A stretch of DNA of 5,973 bases, taken from assembly GCA_029779375.1 (NCBI GenBank), contig JAKPAR010000024.1:1-5973 (forward strand), read 5' to 3'. Positions 1-5,285 of the stretch are shown one piece after another. This DNA comes from Bacillota bacterium (lineage in GTDB: Bacteria > Bacillota > Clostridia > Tissierellales > Sporanaerobacteraceae). Each line of letters opens with the position of its first letter. The first letter of the stretch is position 1. The position numbers and the translations under genes were made by a program. The notes under the pieces were generated by a model. The model searched no databases. It was not told where the DNA came from and was given only the letters and a program-made list of their open reading frames with translations.

Positions 1-575
1 TTGTTTCTATACTTATGACTTCATGTGGTAAACCAACTGATGAAATTGTTTTAAATGAAATGAACCAAACTTTAAAAAAATTTAAAAACTATAAATGTAT
101 ATCAAGTGTAGTAGTTAAGAGCAACAAGGGACAATCGAAATATAAATATAAAGAAACTTTTGTGAAGCCAGATAAAATTAAATTAGAAATTATTGAGCCA
201 AAAGAAAGTTTTGGGTGTATAATTATATATGATGGCTCTCAAATTTTTTTAAGACATCCCAACATAAGTCAAACCATTTCCATGAAAAATATAAACTCAC
301 TCAACAAAGACTTTTTTATAGGCAACTTTTTCATGAACTTAAGCCTTTTAGAAGAACCTAAATTTCAAACAGAAAAAATAGGCAGGGAAGAGTACATAAT
401 ATTTAGTATTGACATACCAGCTCAAAACAAGTACAGGTGGAGTGAAAAAGCTTGGATAAATAAAAAAGATTTCACTCCATATAAACTGGAAATCTTAAAC
501 AAAGAGGGGGAAGTGAATACCGAAATTTTTTATGAACAGTTCAATTATGATGTCTTGCTAGATACTGATTTATAA
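1..575 (+). CDS. gerS: GerS/YdcC-like LolA-fold sporulation/germination lipoprotein (5' truncated by window edge)
   Basis: The frame is open from the left edge and reads ...V-S-I-L-M-T-S-C-G-K. The Cys codon at 24-26, preceded by hydrophobic residues and L-M-T-S, fits a lipobox, so the ATG at 15 is probably inside the signal peptide and the true start lies upstream. The mature part has about 183 residues. It is Lys- and Asn-rich and predicted to be largely beta-strand, with segments such as K-P-D-K-I-K-L-E and I-I-Y-D-G-S-Q-I that resemble LolA/YdcC-type lipid-carrier folds. In B. subtilis the LolA-like ydcC lies just before alr. In C. difficile the lipoprotein gene gerS lies before alr2, and GerS is needed for CwlD-dependent cortex modification and hence germination. 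The TAA stop is 15 bases before the racemase, consistent with co-transcription. Size and synteny favour a GerS-like protein, but the family call is from pattern recognition and the symbol is tentative. Confidence 0.68.
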   Translation, partial: VSILMTSCGKPTDEIVLNEMNQTLKKFKNYKCISSVVVKSNKGQSKYKYKETFVKPDKIKLEIIEPKESFGCIIIYDGSQIFLRHPNISQTISMKNINSLNKDFFIGNFFMNLSLLEEPKFQTEKIGREEYIIFSIDIPAQNKYRWSEKAWINKKDFTPYKLEILNKEGEVNTEIFYEQFNYDVLLDTDL

Positions 576-590
576 GGGGGCAAACTAAAA

Positions 591-1766
591 TTGAAGGGTT
601 TAGAAGATATTCGACCAACATGGGCTGAAATCGACTTAGACAATTTAGCTCACAATATGAGAGAAGTGAGAAGAATTGTCGAAGAAGATATATCAGTCAT
701 GGCTGTTGTCAAAGCCAATGCATATGGTCACGGTTCCATTGAAACTTCTAAAGTTTTTCTTGAAAATGGGGCTTGCTATTTAGCAGTAGCCACATTAGGA
801 GAAGCAATAGAGCTAAGAAGAGCTGGTATTAGTGCACCAATACTTATATTAGGATATATCAAAAATTCACAACATCATATAGCAGTAGAAGAAGATATAA
901 CTGAAACTATTTACAATATGGAAAGTGCAAAATTTTTATCAGATGCAGCCACAAAATTAAAAAGAAAAGCTAAAGTCCATATAAAAATTGATTCAGGTAT
1001 GGGGAGAATAGGGTTTAGGCCAGATGAAAAGTCCATTGAAGAAATAGTGCATATATGCCGACTTCCAAATCTTGAAGTTGAAGGAATATTCACTCATTTT
1101 GCAAAGGCAGATGAACTAGATAAAACTTTTACAATAGAGCAATATGAAAAATTCCAATGGACTATAAAAGAATTAGAAAATAGAGGTTTAAACATTCCCA
1201 TTAAACATGCTTCAAATAGTGCTGCTATTATTGATTTGCCAGAGTACAATTTAAATATGGTAAGAGGCGGTATAATGCTTTATGGTCTCTACCCATCTGA
1301 TGAAGTAATTAAAGAAAAAGTAAAGTTAAAACCTGCCATGACATTAAAAGCCGAAATATCAAATATAAAAGTAGTTCCAAAAGGGACTGGAATTAGCTAT
1401 GGCCAAATATTTGTTACAGAAAGAGAAAGTAAAATAGCTACTATCCCTATAGGATATGCAGATGGATTTACAAGACTTTTGACTTCAAAAGCTGAAGTAG
1501 CAATAAAAGGACAAAGAGTACCTGTAGTAGGTAAAATTTGCATGGATCAGTCTATGGTCGATGTGACAGATGTAGAAAACGTGTCTTTAGGGGACGAAGT
1601 AATTCTATTTGGAGATGGAAGCTTTGGAGTTCCTCATATTGATGAAGTAGCTGAAATATTAGGTACCATAAGTTATGAAGTATTGTGTATGGTTGGAAGA
1701 AGAGTTCCTAGAGTTTACATCAAAGATAAAAAAATTGTAAAAGTTGTAGATTATTTGTTGGACTAA
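591..1766 (+). CDS. alr: Alanine racemase (PLP-dependent)
   Basis: This 391-residue protein interconverts L- and D-alanine, supplying D-Ala for peptidoglycan; in spore formers it can also act on alanine germinants. It is full length for the family. The N-terminal TIM barrel carries the PLP lysine in A-V-V-K-A-N-A-Y-G-H-G (Lys41). Other active-site landmarks are G-M-G-R-I-G (Arg139), H-A-S-N-S-A-A (206-212) and M-V-R-G-G-I-M-L-Y-G (Arg225). The C-terminal beta domain has G-I-S-Y-G with the catalytic Tyr270, I-P-I-G-Y-A-D-G (285-292) and K-I-C-M-D-Q with Met318. All expected residues are present. The start is TTG at 591, supported by AAGGGGG at 574-580 that overlaps the upstream stop; no other start gives such a good SD. 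It is probably co-transcribed with the preceding lipoprotein gene. No convincing terminator follows, so some read-through into the toxin-antitoxin genes is possible. Confidence 0.97.
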   Translation: MKGLEDIRPTWAEIDLDNLAHNMREVRRIVEEDISVMAVVKANAYGHGSIETSKVFLENGACYLAVATLGEAIELRRAGISAPILILGYIKNSQHHIAVEEDITETIYNMESAKFLSDAATKLKRKAKVHIKIDSGMGRIGFRPDEKSIEEIVHICRLPNLEVEGIFTHFAKADELDKTFTIEQYEKFQWTIKELENRGLNIPIKHASNSAAIIDLPEYNLNMVRGGIMLYGLYPSDEVIKEKVKLKPAMTLKAEISNIKVVPKGTGISYGQIFVTERESKIATIPIGYADGFTRLLTSKAEVAIKGQRVPVVGKICMDQSMVDVTDVENVSLGDEVILFGDGSFGVPHIDEVAEILGTISYEVLCMVGRRVPRVYIKDKKIVKVVDYLLD

Positions 1767-1789
1767 TAAAAACTTGCATAATATATTCA

Positions 1790-1825
1790 AATTGTTGACA
1801 CAATTATAGTTAATAAATATAATTG
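1790..1825. promoter_or_regulatory. Nested inverted repeats over the promoter, candidate operator
   Basis: Two perfect inverted repeats share a central half-site. The first is AATTGT (1790-1795), TGAC, ACAATT (1800-1805), and covers the -35 box. The second is CAATTATA (1801-1808), nine bases, TATAATTG (1818-1825), and covers the spacer and -10 box. Together they give three CAATT/AATTG half-sites. Ribbon-helix-helix antitoxins commonly bind such repeats to repress their own operon, so autoregulation by the downstream antitoxin is a reasonable inference. Short palindromes are frequent in A+T-rich DNA, and part of the repeat simply is the promoter consensus, which tempers the call. Confidence 0.45.
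1795..1823 (+). promoter_or_regulatory. Perfect-consensus sigma-A promoter for the EndoAI-EndoA operon
   Basis: TTGACA at 1795-1800 and TATAAT at 1818-1823 are separated by exactly 17 bases, so both hexamers and the spacing match the vegetative consensus. Transcription would start near 1830, giving a leader of about 120 bases before the chosen antitoxin start at 1953. The promoter lies in the 186-base gap after alr and gives the toxin-antitoxin pair its own transcription. Confidence 0.85.
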
Positions 1826-1952
1826 ATTTGGTACTATTAAATATTGGGGTCATAAATTTTTGTTTTTTTAATATATATTTATAATACATTTGGAGGCTTA
1901 TCTTTTGTTTGGTTGTGGGGGAATCTCAAAAGGCTTGGGGGTGCAATTGTTA

Positions 1953-2234
1953 ATGGCTGAAACCAAAAGGATCATGATAAGTTTGCCTGATAGTTTGTTA
2001 GAAGAAGTTGATTTTATAGTTTCTATTGAGAAAAAAAACAGGAGTGAGTTAGTGAGAGAAGCCATGAAATTATACATCAGAGAAAAGAAAAGAGTAGATA
2101 TATGCGAGAAAATGAAAACTGGCTATAAGGAAATGAGCAAGATAAATAGTAGTCTTGCAGAAATGGGCATGGAACAAGATATGAGAGAGCTGTATATTTA
2201 TGAAGCGAAACTTACAGGGTGTGAAAAAGTGTGA
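1953..2234 (+). CDS. mazE: EndoAI/MazE-type ribbon-helix-helix antitoxin
   Basis: Read from ATG 1953 the protein has 93 residues, the same length as I recall for B. subtilis EndoAI (NdoAI). Residues 5-11 (K-R-I-M-I-S-L) form the DNA-contacting strand. Helix 12-25, the K-K-N-R-S-E turn (27-32) and helix 31-46 complete a CopG/MetJ-like ribbon-helix-helix. The tail from about residue 50, with G-Y-K-E-M-S-K-I-N (57-65), resembles the toxin-binding region of EndoAI. It should neutralise the EndoA/MazF RNase encoded next and may repress the operon. The start is not certain. GGGGG at 1937-1941 serves ATG 1953, but the frame stays open upstream, and TTG 1905, eight bases after GGAGG (1892-1896), would add 16 residues; GTG 1941 and TTG 1947 are further options. 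I prefer 1953 because it gives the family length. The stop overlaps the toxin start by four bases (GTGA). Confidence 0.9.
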   Translation: MAETKRIMISLPDSLLEEVDFIVSIEKKNRSELVREAMKLYIREKKRVDICEKMKTGYKEMSKINSSLAEMGMEQDMRELYIYEAKLTGCEKV

Positions 2235-2581
2235 TAGTTAAAAGAGGAGATATTTTTTATGCTGATTTGAGCCCAGTTGTAGGTTCGGAGCAAGGTGGAG
2301 TTAGACCTGTTCTTGTCATACAAAATGACATAGGGAACAAATATAGCCCTACTATCATTATTGCGGCTATTACTTCTCAGATAAATAAGGCTAAACTTCC
2401 TACCCATGTTGAAATAAACGCTCCTGAATATGGGCTACCTAAAGATTCAGTAGTTTTATTGGAACAAATTAGAACAATAGATAAAAAAAGGCTACGAGAA
2501 AAAATTGGTAGATTCAATGACGATATGATGGACAAAGTCGATGAATGTATAAAAATAAGTCTTGGACTTGTAGATTTATAA
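2231..2581 (+). CDS. mazF: EndoA/MazF mRNA interferase toxin
   Basis: This 116-residue toxin is a sequence-specific endoribonuclease of the PemK/MazF family. Its N-terminus (M-I-V-K-R-G-D, then [18 protein letters not shown]) is nearly the same as B. subtilis EndoA, and the length matches. The catalytic pair of the B. subtilis enzyme, Arg25 (G-G-V-R-P) and Thr48 (A-A-I-T-S-Q), is intact, as are K-L-P-T-H-V-E and [11 protein letters not shown]. The toxin is therefore probably active. The B. subtilis and C. difficile relatives cut single-stranded RNA at UACAU. The start is GTG 2231, overlapping the antitoxin stop; the only SD is a modest AGGG at 2216-2219, so translation is probably coupled to the antitoxin. 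The gene ends just before a strong terminator. The conserved gene order marks this as a resident chromosomal module rather than a recently acquired plasmid-type pair. Confidence 0.97.
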   Translation: MIVKRGDIFYADLSPVVGSEQGGVRPVLVIQNDIGNKYSPTIIIAAITSQINKAKLPTHVEINAPEYGLPKDSVVLLEQIRTIDKKRLREKIGRFNDDMMDKVDECIKISLGLVDL

Positions 2582-2593
2582 AGAATAATTTTT

Positions 2594-2623
2594 AATAAGC
2601 ATGGATGACATGCTTATTTTTTT
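2594..2623 (+). terminator. Intrinsic terminator after EndoA/MazF
   Basis: A perfect 10-base-pair stem, AATAAGCATG (2594-2603) with CATGCTTATT (2609-2618), encloses a five-base loop, GATGA. The 3' arm merges into seven consecutive T residues (2617-2623). It begins 13 bases after the toxin stop codon and separates the alr/toxin-antitoxin block from the exported-protein operon. Confidence 0.9.
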
Positions 2624-2654
2624 GGGAAATTTCCTGGGAAATATATGCTAGATA

Positions 2655-2683
2655 TTTAAAATACACTAAATCTATAGTATAAT
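2655..2683 (+). promoter_or_regulatory. Probable sigma-A promoter for the exported protein-GNAT-PIG-L operon
   Basis: TATAAT (2678-2683) matches the -10 consensus. TTTAAA (2655-2660) lies 17 bases upstream and matches four of six -35 positions. The predicted start near 2690 coincides with the first base of the SD AAGGAGG (2690-2696), leaving an untranslated leader of only about 14 bases. The position after a terminator and before a well-spaced gene start supports it, but the weak -35 and very short leader leave doubt. Confidence 0.5.
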
Positions 2684-2703
2684 CTAATGAAGGAGGAATT
2701 GAG

Positions 2704-3159
2704 ATGAAAAAGAAAAATATCATATTATCATCAATCATTATTTTGACAATAATATTTAGTATGGGGATTATAGCTTTTTCTGAACCAGGTTCACAAGATG
2801 ATCCATTAGTTACATTAAGTTATGTAGAAAAACAAATTAGAGAAATTAAATCTTATGTTGACCAAAAGATAGCAAACAGTAGTTCATCCAATTCTACTCT
2901 TGTAGTAGTAGAAATAGAAAGTGGACAATCTATTGTAGGAAAGGCTGGAACGGAAATAATTCTTCGTGGTGGCAAGGCTACTACAATTGCAGGAGAACTA
3001 GGTGGACTTTCAGATATCACAGATGGAAAAGATTTAAAAATGGGAGAAAGAGTACCAGCAAATCATATGCTCATCGTTCCAAGAAGTGATGGGAGAGGAG
3101 TTTATGCTGAAACTCATGCTATATTTATGATTCGTGGAGATTATGAAATAAATTATTAG
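2704..3159 (+). CDS. Small exported protein of unknown function
   Basis: This 151-residue protein has a strong start: ATG 2704, seven bases after AAGGAGG. Residues 2-4 are Lys and residues 7-24 are hydrophobic. A-F-S (24-26) fits signal peptidase I cleavage before E27, although an uncleaved membrane anchor is possible. The mature N-terminus E-P-G-S-Q-D-D-P-L-V-T-L-S-Y-V is a motif I recall from other exported Firmicute proteins, but I cannot name a family. A short amphipathic, possibly coiled-coil stretch (39-57) and a Ser/Asn linker (59-64) lead to a Gly-rich, probably beta-rich domain (65-150). That domain includes G-T-E-I-I-L-R-G-G-K (82-91), G-G-L-S-D-I-T-D-G (100-108) and H-M-L-I-V-P-R-S-D-G-R-G-V (121-133). 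No catalytic motif is evident. It is the first gene of a tight operon with an acetyltransferase and a deacetylase, suggesting an envelope-related role. That role is inference only. Confidence 0.88.
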   Translation: MKKKNIILSSIIILTIIFSMGIIAFSEPGSQDDPLVTLSYVEKQIREIKSYVDQKIANSSSSNSTLVVVEIESGQSIVGKAGTEIILRGGKATTIAGELGGLSDITDGKDLKMGERVPANHMLIVPRSDGRGVYAETHAIFMIRGDYEINY

Positions 3160-3177
3160 GGGAGAGAAGGGATAAAA

Positions 3178-4242
3178 TTGGCTGAAATAAGACCTTATAG
3201 ACATGGAGATGAAGAACAAATTGTAAATCTTTTCAATGAGGTTTTTGGGAAAAACAGACAACTAGAGCATTGGCGTTGGCAGTTTTTAGAAAGTCCTTAT
3301 GGACAAACTGCAATGGCATTGGCAGATGAAGATGGAAGGATAATAGGACAATGTACTTTGATGCCATCAAAAATGCAAGTAGGAGATAGAGAAATATTGG
3401 GCGGTCAGTCAATAGATGCAATGGTTGACAAGGATTTTAGAAGAATGGGATATTATGAAAAATTGGCTTTTTATTCTTACGATTTAGGGAGAGAGATGGG
3501 GATTAAATTTAGATATGGATTTCCAAGCAAAGAGGCCTTGCAGGGAATACTTGAGAAGCTAGGGGGGAAATTGGTTTGTGATATTCCACTATATATGGAT
3601 GTATATAGATTAGATAGATTTGCTTCATATTTTCTGAAAAGTAGGACATTGTCCATGATATTGACTGGGCCTGTAAAGTTTTTTATATGGCTATTTAAGG
3701 GCAAGAAAGTGAAAAGCAAAGAGAAATATGAATTTGAAGAAATCAAAAGTTTTGACCATAGATTTGATGAATTGTGGAGTAGAATAAATAAAAATTATGG
3801 TACTATGACTACTAGAGAAAGTTCTTTTTTGAATTGGAGAATTGCAAATCATCCTAGTGTTTCATATAAAACTTTTGCAGCTACAAAAGATGGACAACTT
3901 AAAGGATATATTGTCCTTAAAGATGAAGAAAAACTTGTACGTGGAAAGTATCCATTGAAAATAGGAAGTATTGTGGATATAATTGGAGAAGATGAGGATA
4001 GCTATATTGCTCTTTATGAAAGGGCAAAAGAATATTTTAAATCTATAAATGTAGATTTTGTATTGTGTTGGATTCTTGATGGAATGTATCGTGGAGATAC
4101 TTTGAAAAAATTAGGATTTATGAAAACCAAAAGTAGAATTCCTTTTGCAGTAAAAAATTTGACTGACGATTCTAGTATTGATGAATATATTTTCAAAGAA
4201 GAAAATTGGTACCTAATGCCTATTGAAGCAGATACTTATTAG
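3178..4242 (+). CDS. GNAT-family N-acetyltransferase, two-half type
   Basis: This 354-residue protein has an N-terminal GNAT fold that begins I-R-P-Y-R-H-G-D-E-E-Q-I. The acetyl-CoA pyrophosphate loop is seen at V-D-K-D-F-R-R-M-G-Y-Y (83-93), a variant of R/Q-x-x-G-x-G/A. A hydrophobic, basic stretch (about 152-183, including F-F-I-W-L-F) separates it from a second half. That half has N-W-R-I-A-N-H-P (219-226) and strands and helices (243-314) ending L-K-K-L-G-F, resembling a second, degenerate GNAT domain. It would move an acyl group from CoA to an amine; the acceptor cannot be read from the sequence. TTG 3178 follows AAGGG (3167-3171) with a six-base gap, 18 bases after the exported-protein stop. 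The neighbouring PIG-L deacetylase and glycosyltransferase suggest that an amino sugar or glycan precursor is modified. The family call is firm; the substrate is unknown. Confidence 0.88.
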   Translation: MAEIRPYRHGDEEQIVNLFNEVFGKNRQLEHWRWQFLESPYGQTAMALADEDGRIIGQCTLMPSKMQVGDREILGGQSIDAMVDKDFRRMGYYEKLAFYSYDLGREMGIKFRYGFPSKEALQGILEKLGGKLVCDIPLYMDVYRLDRFASYFLKSRTLSMILTGPVKFFIWLFKGKKVKSKEKYEFEEIKSFDHRFDELWSRINKNYGTMTTRESSFLNWRIANHPSVSYKTFAATKDGQLKGYIVLKDEEKLVRGKYPLKIGSIVDIIGEDEDSYIALYERAKEYFKSINVDFVLCWILDGMYRGDTLKKLGFMKTKSRIPFAVKNLTDDSSIDEYIFKEENWYLMPIEADTY

Positions 4243-4253
4243 GGGGTTTTGGA

Positions 4254-5186
4254 ATGGCAAAGAAAATTGTAAAGGCAATTTTAAAATATCCTTTAATTTT
4301 AATAAATCGTATATATACTTATTTTTATTACAAGAATAGTGATAAAAGAGATAATTATTTAGTTGATGATATGTTTGAAGGGAAAAAGAAAGTTTTAATA
4401 TTTGCTCCTCATGTAGATGATGAGACTATAGGAGCTGGTGGAACCATCATAAGACATAAAAACAATTTAGATAAAATGGCTCTTGTGTACATTTCTGATG
4501 GAGGAGGCAGTACTTCAGAACTGTCTAGAGAAGAAGTAGTTTTAGAAAGAAAAAATGAGGGGAAATGTTTAAAGGAAACATTAGGAATTGAAAATTTGTA
4601 TTTTTTAGATGAACCTGATGGAAGCGTAAACTCATCCAATGAAGAATTAATAGAAAAAATTGTTCAAATACTTGAAATAGAAAAACCAGATATCATATAT
4701 ACTCCTTTTATAGTTGATGGTCATAGAGATCATGTAGAGACTACGATTGCTGCAATAAAGGCAATAGAAAAATGGGACAGTGAATTTGAAAGCATATATA
4801 TGTATGAAGTAAATAGTCCTATACTTCCTAGTACAGTCAATGCTTTATGTATTATGGATGAAAAACTCTACAGTGAAAAGGAAGAACTATATAAAATATT
4901 TACATCTCAATGGGCTATGGGTTTCAGCGTGTTTTCTCTTTTAAACAGGAGAAAAAAATTGATAGCTGGACAAGGATATGGTGCAGAGGTATTTGTCAAA
5001 TCCAATGTTGAAAAGGCAAGAAAGGCACTAGAAGTTATTTTGGAAAGAGGATTTAAACCAGAACAATTTAAACAGTTAAGTAGTGAGTACAACTTGCTTG
5101 TAGCTTATAGACAAAATAGTCAATTGAAAAATGAGTACAATACCTTGGTAGATAAAGTAATAACTGAAGAGTTTGCTAGAAGATAA
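4254..5186 (+). CDS. PIG-L/LmbE-family zinc N-deacetylase
   Basis: This 310-residue protein has the family signature A-P-H-V-D-D-E-T-I-G-A-G-G at 51-63. His53 and Asp56 would bind zinc and Asp55 would act as general base. The second motif, D-G-H-R-D-H-V (155-161), supplies the third zinc ligand, probably His160. Arg99 in E-R-K-N-E also fits the family. Such enzymes remove acetyl groups from N-acetylglucosamine-type sugars, as in GPI, mycothiol, bacillithiol and glycan pathways. The zinc motif starts later than usual, after about 45 residues that include a basic-hydrophobic segment (about 9-26), which may hold the enzyme at the membrane. The region after about 205 is helical and charged, with no recognised domain. 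ATG 4254 follows AGGGGG (4241-4246), which overlaps the GNAT stop, leaving an 11-base gap. The two genes are surely co-transcribed. The substrate is unknown, but the next gene is a glycosyltransferase. Confidence 0.94.
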   Translation: MAKKIVKAILKYPLILINRIYTYFYYKNSDKRDNYLVDDMFEGKKKVLIFAPHVDDETIGAGGTIIRHKNNLDKMALVYISDGGGSTSELSREEVVLERKNEGKCLKETLGIENLYFLDEPDGSVNSSNEELIEKIVQILEIEKPDIIYTPFIVDGHRDHVETTIAAIKAIEKWDSEFESIYMYEVNSPILPSTVNALCIMDEKLYSEKEELYKIFTSQWAMGFSVFSLLNRRKKLIAGQGYGAEVFVKSNVEKARKALEVILERGFKPEQFKQLSSEYNLLVAYRQNSQLKNEYNTLVDKVITEEFARR

Positions 5187-5213
5187 AATGGTGTAGGACC
5201 ATAGATATTATTG

Positions 5214-5222
5214 TGATATAAT
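5214..5222 (+). promoter_or_regulatory. Probable extended -10 promoter for the glycosyltransferase gene
   Basis: TGATATAAT combines a TGn extension (5214-5216) with a perfect TATAAT (5217-5222). No good -35 box lies 16-18 bases upstream (TAGGAC at the 17-base spacing), which extended -10 promoters tolerate. Transcription would start at about 5229-5230. It lies in the 99-base gap after the deacetylase, so the glycosyltransferase may be expressed from here as well as by read-through. Confidence 0.5.
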
Positions 5223-5251
5223 ATAGACTATGCTTATTTCTATTCTATTTG

Positions 5252-5285
5252 AAAGGAGGAAGCTCATATTTAGAGCTATAATACA
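5252..5285 (+). promoter_or_regulatory. Distant Shine-Dalgarno with intervening hairpin before the glycosyltransferase start
   Basis: AAAGGAGG (5252-5259) is a near-perfect SD but lies 26 bases before ATG 5286, far beyond the usual 5-10. Between them AGCTC (5261-5265) and GAGCT (5273-5277) form a perfect five-base-pair stem with a seven-base loop. If folded, the effective SD-to-ATG spacing would be about nine bases. An in-frame TAG at 5271-5273 and the absence of another start codon after it exclude a longer glycosyltransferase N-terminus. A 19-codon frame (5230-5289) also runs through this site and overlaps the ATG. Confidence 0.5.

Noticed and set aside
15..17. ATG 15 as the true start of the lipoprotein gene
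   Set aside because: It would leave only three residues before the lipobox Cys. The frame is open to the window edge with hydrophobic residues upstream, so the real start with its signal peptide lies outside the window.
1860..1885. A second promoter before the antitoxin (TTGTTT ... TATAAT at 1880-1885)
   Set aside because: The spacer is only 14 bases, and transcription would start at about the SD GGAGG. The A+T-rich stretch makes a chance TATAAT likely, and a perfect promoter exists upstream.
1953..2581. The toxin-antitoxin pair as a recently acquired mobile defence module
   Set aside because: No transposase, integrase, repeats or composition shift flank it. It lies in the conserved ydcC-alr-ndoAI-ndoA order, so it looks like the resident chromosomal copy.
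911..5092. Several minus-strand open frames of 60-89 codons opposite the real genes
   Set aside because: All overlap well-supported plus-strand genes, show no recognisable domains and appear to be shadows of the coding strand.
5188..5202. Inverted repeat ATGGT-GTAGG-ACCAT after the deacetylase as a terminator
   Set aside because: The stem has only five base pairs and no run of T follows, so it does not look like an intrinsic terminator.
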